This document shows, in pieces, positions 53,062 through 64,000 of a stretch of 64,000 nt of DNA. Each line of letters starts with the position of its first letter. The stretch's first letter is position 1. A model generated the notes under the pieces. The model was not told where the DNA came from, made no database searches, and worked only from the letters and a program-made list of their open reading frames with translations. Source of the stretch: Siphlonurus alternatus (taxonomy: Eukaryota; Arthropoda; Insecta; Ephemeroptera; Siphlonuridae); NCBI GenBank assembly GCA_949825025.1, contig OX463778.1:39881194-39945193 (forward strand). Direction: 5' to 3'. Made by a program: the position numbers and the translations under genes.

Positions 53062-56000
53062 GAAGTAGGTTAATTAGGAAGTACATATTCGTGCTTTGGA
53101 ATTGCATAAGATGATAATATATTATATTATGTCATAACATGATTGAAATTAATTTCATTTTATAGTATAATTTCATGTTGTGTCATATCTATTTGAGATA
53201 TAATTATATTGCTACTGCAATTAAAAATAAAATATGTTAAAATCAAAACACCATTTAACAAATTATCAATTCTTTGTTATTATAAAGCGTGATTCACGAA
53301 GAAGATATAAAGATAACCAGTTTTCTCGTTAACCACGGTTAATTTTCAGTACAATAACTCAATGATACTAACCCACGGTTATATATTGAGAAACATGGCT
53401 CTCTTTTGGCCCTGTCTGATAGTCTTCTTCATGAAGCTCACCCCATTATTGTTTTAAGTGTTTTTACTATTTATGAGCTGTTAAAATGTTTGTGCACGAA
53501 AAAGGAGTTCATTGTGCACGAGATGTCACGATAAAATTTTATTTTGTATTTAAGTTTAAAGATTCATTTCATATAAAGCTATATATCACACTACAATATA
53601 GCAAACACAAATACGTATAAGCTAGAACACAGCTGTATAATACAAAAACTATATCAATTTGAATGAGTAGCAGCACTAACAACAGCTTTAAAAACAATCA
53701 ATCTAAAAGTATTGTGTAATCAAATTTTATTCGATTTTACTTCTCCTAAAATATTATAGAGTTTGAAATAAAAAGTACGTAGCTTTATTTCACTATATAA
53801 TTTTACTTGCAAGTACTTTAAAACGTAGATTTAATGCTAGAAAATAAAACAATATAAAAAAGTCTGAAATGATTATCCATACAAAAGCACACATTTCTAT
53901 CATGTTACAATGTGGCATATTCATGTAAACATTCAGAATTGGCTTGATTGAATCACTGATGTTGATTCACAACAAAGTCAGGCATGCTAACAGACTAGAC
54001 CTCACTCTCTGTGGTGGTTTCTCTCTATGCTGTACTATATAGCTAGCTGCTCTGGCTTACTTTATGTGGCTAGCACTTTACCGAGCTTGTCTCTACCCTC
54101 GTACCGGGCAGTCCCCCCAGTAGTCGCCGACACCGCCCACCGGCCTTTGCGGGCTTTACAGAAATGCACGCTGACATGTGTTAACAAACATTAACTACAC
54201 AATGCCCAGACTACTAATTGAATTTACAAGTACAACAGAAACGTAACATCTCCTCTTGTCGACCTACTCTGCTTCTGTGTGTGTACACGTCCACTAAAAT
54301 CACATGTTAAAACACCCAGCATACAAAAGTCACACGTATTTTATGTCAATATAATACAAGTTTGCATTTTAATAGCTTTTATAATAACATTATTTACTCT
54401 ATTTGTCAATAAAATCAAATATAATTGCAATAATGTGAGTTAATTAATGCGTTTTAATGTAGAGTTTATTCAATAAACTACTAAATAAATACAATTACGT
54501 ATTTATAAATTGTATGACAATAAATACATCAATGTGCAGTAAATTTATTCAACAATTATTTGCTAAGCAATATGTAATAATATTAAAAATATTATCACAA
54601 CATTTTCAATATTTTGCTCAGAGATGTTATTGACGACGTACTTCAATTTTCTGCCACGAGATGGCAATCCAATGCAGGGATGTAACGGATGTAAGTATAT
54701 AAGAGGAAATTTTTAACAGTGATTTGAAGGGGGTATGAACGAGTATCTTTTGATATTGTTTGCTTCAGGGCAGCAACGAAAAGTTGGGGATGGAAACTTT
54801 TTCAAGTGCTAGTAATTGGACAAATATTGTAATGCTCATTTTAGATGGCCTCGGGTTATTTTCATAAAAGGTCAAAATATCACAATTATCTTTAGCTTAT
54901 TACTCGCGGCTCCAAACTGTTTTATAGCAATATAAAATTGTGTTTGCAATATTAATTAATTAACTCTAATTAAATAATTAGGAGGCGAGGTAATTTTATT
55001 TTAAAATAAATTCGATTTTACTGTTTTTATAATTTAAAATAAAATTTTATTTATTATAATTCATCGTACATATAAATAATTATAATTATATTATTAAACA
55101 TGTGTGTACCACGTACCATGCATATATGAATAAGGTAACGAGTCTTATTAAAAGGTAAATCATTTTTGCAATGTATTTTTGTTATTAAATTAATTTTATA
55201 TCTTAGAGTGCTTGTCAAAACCATGTCAACGTTGTTTCGATTTTTTTTAAAGCAAACACTCAGCAGTTTCAGCAATTAAGTCGGAATTTTAAATCTTTTT
55301 CTACCAGGTATAGATTTTTTTTAAGTACTATATTATTTTTGCATTTTACTTTAATTTACCAACAAACTAAAATATAGAATATTGCATGGTGTTACTATAA
55401 ATAATTTTTTATTTAACACTTGTTTTGCTCATGTTTTTTCTTAATTATCAAACTAATAGCTATAATTAAAAAAAAAAAGCAGCTTGTACAGTACTATAAA
55501 TTTTTCATTTGTAAATTTAAGTCCGCTTTTGCTGAGCCTACTGATTGGTTTACGCCCTCGTGCAGCAACTGACGAGCCTCTTATCACGTTATCGTGCTGA
55601 CGTGAAGCCTCTCCTTCCCCCCTCTCCTCGCCGCAGCTCTCAAAGCTTTAACGTCATCTCGACAAAACGAACATTTGCATCGTAGTGTATAAAAAAAAAT
55701 CTTTTTAATTAATAAAATCTTTCTTATTCCAATTATATGATTTTCATCTTTAAAGCTCTTCATAATAATGAAGATTAATAGAAATTTATTATTATATATA
55801 CATCAATTATAACATTTTTTAAAATATTTTAAAAGCTCATTTAAATTAATAATGAAAGACAGAATATAGATTGAAGATTTTATTTTTAATTAGTTTCTAA
55901 ATTTAATGGTTAAAAACAAGTATGTGATGATAACTTTTAATACTGTGAAGTATAGTAAAAAAAATTAAAACTAATTTTAATTTAATCATATTAAAAAAAA

Positions 56001-58014
56001 ATACAAGGCAGTATTACTTAGTAATTTTTACTATCCTCCTTTAAAAGCTACATTTGCCTTCCAGACAGACATAACGTCTGTTTACATTCAAATAAATAAT
56101 GATCATGCGCCTCTCTAGATGCTCTCACCTTGGGATTTAACTTCCAAACTTTGCAGGTTACATAATGCAGCAGTTGACGTCATTAAAGTTCAGCCATGCT
56201 GAAAAAAAAGGGGCTCATGTATTTACAGTACATAAAATTGTTTTTTTATAAAAATGCAACAGGAACTTAATTATAATTAACCAACTTTTGGAAGTTGAAG
56301 CGTCTTATCACTTGAAGAGGCAGACAGCCGGCTGACATTTGCGAGCCATCGTGCGAGCATGCAAATTCTAGCAGTCAGACACTTCGGTCTGCCACCCCCC
56401 AACTTCTTTCTGATGGGCTCTTGTGTAGCACGAGAACACTTTTTTTACTTTTTATTTCCACCTTCTAACAAATCATTAATTTACAACCATTCGTTTTATA
56501 TACAATGTAATTCTCATCACACAATTCCTTTCTTTTCTTCTTTTTTTTTAAGTATATATATTTTCCTGTTTTATTTCTCCCTCTCTCAAGATGAAGATAA
56601 TTAATGAAGAAAATAAGAAAGTGAAATAAAAAAAATATAAAATCAAAATAACAGGGGGTTAAAATGGGAAATAGTTAGTCATGTTTCCTGCAGGCTTTGT
56701 TGGACAAGACAGCTCTGTATACAAAATGAAGTTTTTATTTTATGTCTCAGTCTGAGAGTCTCTCAAAATGTTGGCTTTGTTTTCTGTATAAGATGTCTCT
56801 CTCATTGCTGTTCTAGCCAATGTTTTAGAGAGAATGATATACAAGTGACTTCTATGTAGGCACATCAAGAAGCTCTTTTACTTTGTAATTTTTTGGTACA
56901 TTATTTACCACAAACAAAAATAAATGTTAAATTGTTTTATGAGTCATAATAGCATTCAAAGAAAAGCAGATAATTTACAAACATTGAAATCTCGAAAATA
57001 GACCAAAAATATAACATTTAGACTATATTATACATAGTACTTTCTTCTTGAAATATAATAAACACAAAATCTCAGATAATATTTTTTTTATAATCCATCA
57101 ACAAAAGTCTTAACTAAGTCTCAGTGTTTGTAAATTAAATTACACAGTGATTAATTGAGTTGTGTAGTTGAGCCTAACCCTATGAGTGTATATCTCGAGT
57201 CTCGCACCCAAGTCCCCCTCCTTCTTTTCTTCTTCGCAACTTTGCAGCAGTTCACGTAATCAGTTTGCAAGGCGAGAACGAATTAGATCGCCGCGAGAAA
57301 AACACGTGGCGGTATAGAAGGCGTACAGTGATGCGGTCCATTTAATCGAGTTTTCGAAACATCCAATTAAGACAAGTTGGCTAGCTGCTAGCCGCTATAC
57401 CTTGCTATATAGTAAGCACGTCTATAGTATAGAAGTGGTCTACTTACATCTCCAAGAAACCTCTTCTTCTTGGTCCGATGCGAGACCGATATTCCCACCG
57501 GGGGCGAAGAGGCGTCGAGCGAAACTGCTCCTTCAACTCCGCACATCCATCTCCAAGTTGCTGCCCCCCCCTCCTTCTTGTGTAAGGAGGAGGCTGTTCC
57601 TCGCATTCAATATAATGGTTATGACGTTCTCTTCTGCGGTGAAACTGTTTCTACCTTTAGAATGGTAAAACTTTGTAGTAGCAAGGTGCTGCAAAAGTTT
57701 CTCTTCTAACATCGATATGCCAATTGAAATAAATAGTTTTCTACTTGATTTATTATTTAAAGTATATATACAGTGAATTGAAAAGGAGTTAAATTTTAGT
57801 TTAACGTTTTATTTAGTTATAATACTTTTTAGCTTGAAGGATATAATTAATACAGCATGTAGTTTATGACATAAAAGCTAAGATTTAAATTTAGAATGTC
57901 ACTTACAGTGATATTTTGCATGCGCGCGCCCCAGGTAGCTGACCCGAGGTGCAAAGCCGCTGTGGTCAGCTGCTGCGTGACGTCACGTGACGGTTTGGTT
58001 GATGGTATGTGCAG

Positions 58015-58254
58015 ACATGCCGGACTCCCCCCCAGAGCCAGCGCCCCCCGAGGTCCCACCCCGAGGGCCATCCCTTCACCACGGAGGACACGCTACCCTG
58101 CGTCAGCTTCATCGTGGTGGGGGTGGAGGAGGCTACTCCCCCGAGTCCCCCGCTGCCCCAGGAATTCTCCTGCTTGGAGAAAACGAGTCTGAGATCTCAG
58201 CAGGATATCACACGGCAACCCCGTCTGCCAATAACTACAACTTTCTCTCACAAG
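58015..58254 (+). CDS. coding exon 3, probable teneurin intracellular domain (Pro-rich)
   Basis: The exon is 240 bases (80 codons), phase 1 at both ends, from the acceptor GTATGTGCAG to the donor CAAG|GTAAGA. Joined to exon 2 it reads LENDMPDSPPEPAPPEVPPR, then GPSLHHGGHATLRQLHRGG and a Ser/Tyr-rich tail ending NNYNFLSQ. PEVPPR fits the class II SH3 ligand PxxPxR. Drosophila Ten-m carries, as I recall, a very similar APPDVPPRNP motif in its intracellular domain. Vertebrate teneurin-1 binds the SH3 protein CAP/ponsin through this region. An in-frame TGA at 57978 rules out any acceptor further upstream in this frame. The membrane segment and extracellular domain must lie beyond the window. The other two frames are shadows. 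Confidence 0.75.
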
Positions 58255-59430
58255 GTAAGAGTCCCTCCCTCCCTCCTGCCCGCAGGCACTTCCCATCGCA
58301 TGTTGCATGAATCAATTTTTAGTAACTCCTCTGCACTGTAAATAATCTGCTATTTTCAGCCCCATGTTTCAGAGTTGTTTTTTTTTTCGTTTTAATATTT
58401 ACTGTACTATGCAACCCGCACCATTGCCATGCATAAAAAGTTGCCTATCTTGAAGGCTGATTTTAAAAATTGGAAACTATTCCGCTAGTCGTAATTAAGT
58501 GTTAATTCAATAGTTTATTAAATGTAATCACCATGGCACATACTTTTAATTGCAAAAAAAAATATATATATATACCAATGTTAAAGTTTAATTCTAGATA
58601 ATTACAGTATCCGATGCAAAAATCAATTAATTTGTTGGCAGTGAGATTGATAGGCAAGTATGTGATGGATGAAGCATCACTGAATCAACTAACGAGGTGA
58701 CGGACTACATTTCATCATTCCAAACAGCAACAGACTGATAATACAGTACAACATAGACGATTAAGTAGATTATTCATCTATTTAAGAAATGACACGATAA
58801 CAATGATAATGTACTATTTTGAAATTCTAAGAACGTTATCTGTAACTTACAATAAAATTGTCTCTATTTTAACAATCTCCAACGTGACATAATTCACAAA
58901 ACTACACAATTTATCTTTATTACAGTTATATACTTCAGAAATGATTACAAGAGAAAATCCACTCTTTGTAATAATGTAAATTAATGTAATTCTCAACCAT
59001 AATATTTAACCATCAATATTAATAATTCAATATTATTAAAAGGCTTATTATATGGATTATAAAATTTTATAAAATATAATTTAATCCTACTAAATATTTC
59101 ATAAGCACGTTGAATATTATTAAATAATTTATTTTGCAATATGCTGTATAGCTACTAATGTATATTTTTTTATATTACATTGCATGTAAAGTAAATAACC
59201 TTTACAGTTGAGAGTTAAAATATATGCAGAGAGACATTCAACAACATGGATTTATATTCTAAATAATCGAGTTCAATAAACTAGTCCCCATAGATCCTAT
59301 ATACGTGCTTTGCAAATAATTTTATATACAGTTTACAATACAAAGCACGTTTTCAGTTTTGTTTGTATATATAAGGTAAACAAAACTATATAAATACAGA
59401 AAATCTACACAGCTTATACATATATAAAGG

Positions 59431-59452
59431 TATATATATATATATATATATA
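59431..59452. repeat. (TA)n microsatellite
   Basis: A TA tract of about 22 bp. Confidence 0.85.
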
Positions 59453-60410
59453 AAATAGTATACTGTGGTTATGATACTTATTTTTTTTATTTTAACTTAG
59501 CTTTATATGAAGTAGGAAAACTTCAAAGAGATCGGACTAAGTCTCTAGGGACCATCAATATGGCGGCGGTGGTCGACTAGTACATGGTGAGGGAGGAGTG
59601 TCGCAAGTAGAAACCTCATGAAACATGCAAACTGAGCTGCAACATCTAGCTTTACTTTACAGTAACATAAGTCAAATATGTAAACAGCATGTTCCTTATG
59701 TTACGATCTATTTCATAAATTTCTCCATATAAGATAACATATAGTAGTACAATATATAACATACAGGCTAGAGCTCGTAGAAGCTTTATAAAATAAAAAA
59801 TATTTATGTTTTGAAATAGAAGTTTTGATTAGAATTGTTGTAAATCATTTAACGTTAATTTTTATTTCATAATATTTTCAAGGTATAAAATTTCTATACT
59901 TAATTATTTCTTTTTTTATTACACACTAATTATAGTTTAATGAGTAAATAGTTATTGCATGCAATGCTTGAAAGACAATTTATAAAAATTTACCCTACAT
60001 TCGTATTATTTGCTAATTAGAAAAAATCTATTCACTATTCACAATATATATATAATATGATATAAACCAGTACTGCTAGTAATGATAAAAAATAAATAAA
60101 TAAAAAAGTTATCAAGATGAAATTTTTAAAAAATATATATATATCAATCTGGTCTATATATAAATAGCTTAATTATAATTTTTATAAATATATTTTTTTA
60201 CCTATCAACATTTAGTTTTAATCATGAAAAAAACTGAAATGTAATTATAGATGGGTATATAATTTAAATCCTATACATAGTAAAAGTCAATTAATTTGTC
60301 GTTAATGAGATGTGACGTCACATTTTGTTTGTGACATTGAGTGTCATTGACAAATAGCAGCACAGGGAAGGCTAATTGAGAGTGACGTGGTTTGGGTTAA
60401 TCCTCGAGCA

Positions 60411-60442
60411 CTGGAGCCAAACTGGAGTTTTACTGGCTCCAG
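60411..60442. other. hairpin in a GC-richer islet
   Basis: CTGGAGCCA (60411-60419) and TGGCTCCAG (60434-60442) form a perfect 9-bp stem with a 14-base loop, within the islet at 60310-60480. It could be structural RNA, a paired protein site or chance. Confidence 0.4.
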
Positions 60443-63400
60443 CACCCGTCACCCTCTCGTCTGCGAGGATCACGTTAATGCCATTTGACACTATAATCAC
60501 TTAACACTGGACGAGCCAACAAAAATAAATATACGGAATACGTAATGAGGTTTGCTAATGACAATAATTTGGAGCTTATTATGCTATAAACTAATCATAC
60601 CTTTTGAAATTTTTATTAAAATAACGAAAGAAAATCATCGAATCGTAGTTATATAGCTCTGTATTATTTTTATATAACAGCAAAATAAATGTTGTATTTT
60701 TTTATTAACTCTTTTTTTAATGATTAAAAATAATTATTTTTTTTAATTATTCTGTATTAATTTATTGTTACTATTAGTTAATTGGAATATATTGACACGG
60801 GACTATAAGATTTCTACTATATAAAATATTATTGCAATTATAAATTATATTATAGTGCATTAAACTGTAGTAATTATATAAATTAAAAGCTATTATATTG
60901 AACACAATTTATTTATTCTTTTGTACGTACAATAGCCCTTGCACTTATATTAGATAAAACCTTATAGAACTGTCGTACTAAATTTTGATTAATATAAATC
61001 CTATTTATTAACATAGACACAATACATTATTTATAATATGATCTATATAACAATAATTTATATTCTTTTATCATGTTTGGATATTACTTTCGAACATTAT
61101 TACAACCAAAGTTTCGGACATCATTCCTCTATTTTGTGTATAGACCCACCACCCACCCTACAAAGTTTAATAAACCCCTGGCTGACTTAGGGAGAAAGGA
61201 AGGGAGAAAAAGGAGCGTGTTTATTGCCTAGGGGGGTACAGCTCTAACATTACGCAATGTACTTTTTCTTTCTCCCTTTTTATTGAAGTAAAGAAATTCT
61301 TAGTACAATTTGTTCGTAGTAAGCTTAAGACATTTTACTATAGCGTACAGATTTCTGTCTGTATTTTTTTTCTATGTATTTTAGGTATTATACCGATAAA
61401 GTTTTATATTCTTTTTTTTTTTAGTATATATTCTTTTTTATCGGGTCTAAAACGCGTTAGGACTAAAAATCAAATAGAGTTACGTGTTGTTACGACTATG
61501 TCACTACTAAATGTGAGTTTCCAATTGAGTAAAAAAAAATACGAAGGGAGGAGGGAGAAGGGGGAGTTAGGTACAGTAGGAAGGAGGAGAAAGAATTGAA
61601 TCAGTCCCACCATCAAACCTAATTCAAGCTCTCTTCCAGTGGTACACATCTCTACCGACCACCTCGCTGCTGCTGCCCTCTATCAGATTACGCTGACACT
61701 AAAGCTCGATTAGCTGTGACAACGCCTACTCTATACGTTGTGTATTTATTTTTTTTATTTTATCCTTCCCTAGTCCCTTGTATCACGTGGCAGACTTTAC
61801 CATCTACTAAATGCTAATGCTTTTTTTTTTTTTTTTTTTTTTTTTCATTTTATCCGAACGCACAGCTTTCACGTTCAATGTAATCAATGTTATACTAAAT
61901 GACATTGATGGTTAAAAAGTTTAAATTCTAAATACTCGAATTTTGCACTGTGTTTATATTAGTTTCTTTATTATAATATGATCCCAAATCGTTAGGGGAA
62001 TAAAATATAGAGTATACTGATACAAGCTTAATTTATAAGACCTTCGATCGAGCGGTTGTGTTCTGGAATATGTAATTTTATGAATATTTCAACAGAATAT
62101 GAAGATGCAAATTAATATATAAAAACTCTGCTACATATATTTTAAGTATTTTATAAAGTTGATTTACTATTAAAAAAAATAGTTGGCAAAATCAAATTAT
62201 AAATTTTGATAATTTCATTTGGAAGCTATTGTTAAGGGAGGAAAATTGAGAGGGTTTACATAACATTCTTAATTTAGCACCCTCGTCGTTTATGAGTCAC
62301 ACAAATCAGTGACGTCATCGTTTAGTTGTTTGCTGCATATGCAGTCGACAAGGGGTGTAAGGTAACTTAATAACCCTGCCCACCCTCGCTCGTTGCACTG
62401 TACACCCATGTAGATCAAAGCCAATCCCTTACGGCAGTAATGCTTAATACGTACATCATTATGTATAAATAGCAGCAATTTAATTGCAAATGCTTTTTCT
62501 TGCATTCAGGTAGTTAGGTTTACTCAGTAATATACTGTATACAACCAATATTATATTTACTCTATAATACTATTAGGTATAATTATATTTGAAGCTGTTG
62601 ATATCAAATATCGCATCATATTTTACTGATATATGTGGTATAATTTCAGGTTTAATAGTAACGCTCATTGGATTCAATGCAAATTTTAGAAATTACTACT
62701 TATAAATATTACAAATTATTGAAATTATTTTAATCTAGTATTTCATTTAATTATTCGAATTACTCTGATAATTGCATGTGTTCTACTTATCATCTTTCTT
62801 TTAATAAATGGAATAGTTATACGTAGCAACCAATAATGCTTAATTATATTGCATAATTATCTTAATTTGATTTTGCAGGATATACATCATTGAAGTTGAT
62901 AATAATAGTTAATGTAATATAATATACTAATAAAAAATGCTCATATACATTTACGTTGCAATTTGCAGGCAAACTGAAAAAAAAATATATATGTTACAGT
63001 TCCTTCATGGTGGTTCTTAAAAACAAAAATCTTCATTATAAAAGAAATAGTTAAAATTTGAATACATATTATGACTCTGAAATTTCGCCAAAAACTTTGA
63101 ACAACATTAAATTGTGTAAGAAAAACAAGGGAGTATTTAAATAATAATTAACAGAATACATTAAAGTAATTAAACCTTCATAAAGATTTACTCCATTACA
63201 ACTGTTGTAAATTTTCAATGCATTTATATGTAAATGGTTAACAGTATAAAAGATAAATGTTAGTTTATTTGCTCAAAATTCCGGCTGTATTTAAGCTTAC
63301 TTTAGGAGATCCCTTGCGAGCATTCTCAGAGTCTCATAGTATAACTACTAGCAAAGTAGAGGTTAGCTCTACTGCAGTATATCTCGTGGCCCGCGAGCCG

Positions 63401-64000
63401 TGGTAGACTGCTGGCTGCTGCATGGCTCACAGAATTAACTAATATGAATGTCTTTAGCTGCAAGCTCTGCACAATACTCTAGAGATTTACCTTCTGCTGC
63501 TGAGAGATTGTTCCAATTTATAATATAACATAATATGCCAAACCCGAGTATTTCCATATAATTAAAAACTTTTGATGAAATTGAATAACTTTATAATTTT
63601 TTTTTTAAATTATGCAATGTCACTTAATTATATTAATAATAATATTTATTAATTAAGAATTAACATAATCAATAGGTGACAGAAGCATTGGTATTGTGTT
63701 CTAAATCAAATACACAAGCTAAGACCTTACAAGACTGCTCGTGAGGAATTATTAGTATAAACAAATCTGAAATTTGTAATATTGCTTTCAATGGTGGCCG
63801 GGGCATACACATGGCCGTATAAGTTATTTTAATAACATTAGCCAATCAAGTGCTAAACCCTGGTAAAGTACCTTTTTTTTCTAGAAACTAACCATGAGAA
63901 CGTTGACGTCTACCCATTACATGATCTTTACAACACAGCCGTATTATATTTTACTTTACCAAATGAACACTTTATATATTACAGTAAAATTAATCAATAC

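Larger units (their letters stand above)
46643..58014 (+). other. intron 2 of the teneurin-like gene (11.4 kb)
   Basis: The intron runs from the donor GTAAGT to an acceptor whose pyrimidine tract is weak (GGTTGATGGTATGTGCAG). It contains MITE family A copy 3 (49215-49618), a 19-base A run (48915-48933), a TTA repeat (51553-51573) and CRE-type sites at 52174, 56175 and 57978. GC-richer islets lie at about 48700-48900, 49720-49970, 50690-50890, 51940-52200, 53960-54180, 55530-55680, 56050-56400 and 57180-57630. Two weak open frames are at 47301-47546 (+) and 52765-53061 (-). Confidence 0.75.
58255..64000 (+). other. intron 3 (5' part), no further exon seen
   Basis: No segment after the donor at 58255 combines an acceptor with coding-like sequence in phase 1. 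The stretch contains a TA repeat (59431-59452), paired hairpins at 59303-59387, a hairpin at 60411-60442, a 25-base T run (61821-61845) and CRE-type sites at 60313 and 62310. GC-richer islets lie at about 59520-59640, 60310-60480, 61130-61250, 61550-61720, 62280-62430 and 63300-63430. Confidence 0.65.

Noticed and set aside
57896..58341. Alternative frames across exon 3
   Set aside because: Only the frame with Pro-rich PPEVPPR joins exon 2 in phase; the other frames end soon after or need wrong-phase acceptors.

Overview
The window is 64 kb of AT-rich eukaryotic DNA with long introns, metazoan splice signals (GTAAGT donors, pyrimidine-rich acceptors), many long microsatellites and small palindromic transposons. 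Alanine-rich coding exons and very long introns suggest an arthropod. I cannot place it further from the sequence; a microsatellite-rich crustacean or chelicerate is a guess.

The main gene is on the + strand. Three coding exons join in one reading frame across two introns of about 12.8 and 11.4 kb: 32955-33282 (start exon, with 5' UTR back to a good acceptor at 32813), 46070-46642 and 58015-58254. Every junction is phase 1, and the last donor is also phase 1, so the gene continues beyond the window. The 380 codons visible are low-complexity and cytoplasmic in style: Arg-rich, Ser-rich, poly-Ala, Pro-rich, with an SH3-ligand-like motif. My best guess is the intracellular N-terminus of a teneurin (Ten-m/Ten-a), from resemblance of short motifs recalled from that family. 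That the exons are coding is much surer than the family name.

Upstream (1-32.8 kb) there is no recognisable host gene. It may be upstream intron or intergenic DNA. It holds a 36-nt microexon-like segment (8850-8885), a 1471-bp element with matching 13-bp terminal inverted repeats flanked by TTAA, which encloses a fragment resembling the C-terminal cytoplasmic domain of P2X7, and two copies of a palindromic MITE family (15.2 and 27.9 kb). A third copy lies at 49.2 kb in intron 2. A separate foldback element lies at 34.2 kb in intron 1. tRNA-derived SINE relics are seen at 5.1, 22.6 and 37.8 kb.

Intron 1 may carry a nested minus-strand small gene (42046-42276, 76 aa, helix-rich). Less certain open frames lie at 38.8, 45.4 and 52.8 kb. 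The rest is AT-rich DNA with short GC-richer islets. The islets contain homeodomain-like TAAT, E-box and CRE motifs, and could be regulatory elements. Perfect TGACGTCA palindromes occur at least 13 times, far more than base composition predicts. A 200-base assembly gap lies at 3130-3329.
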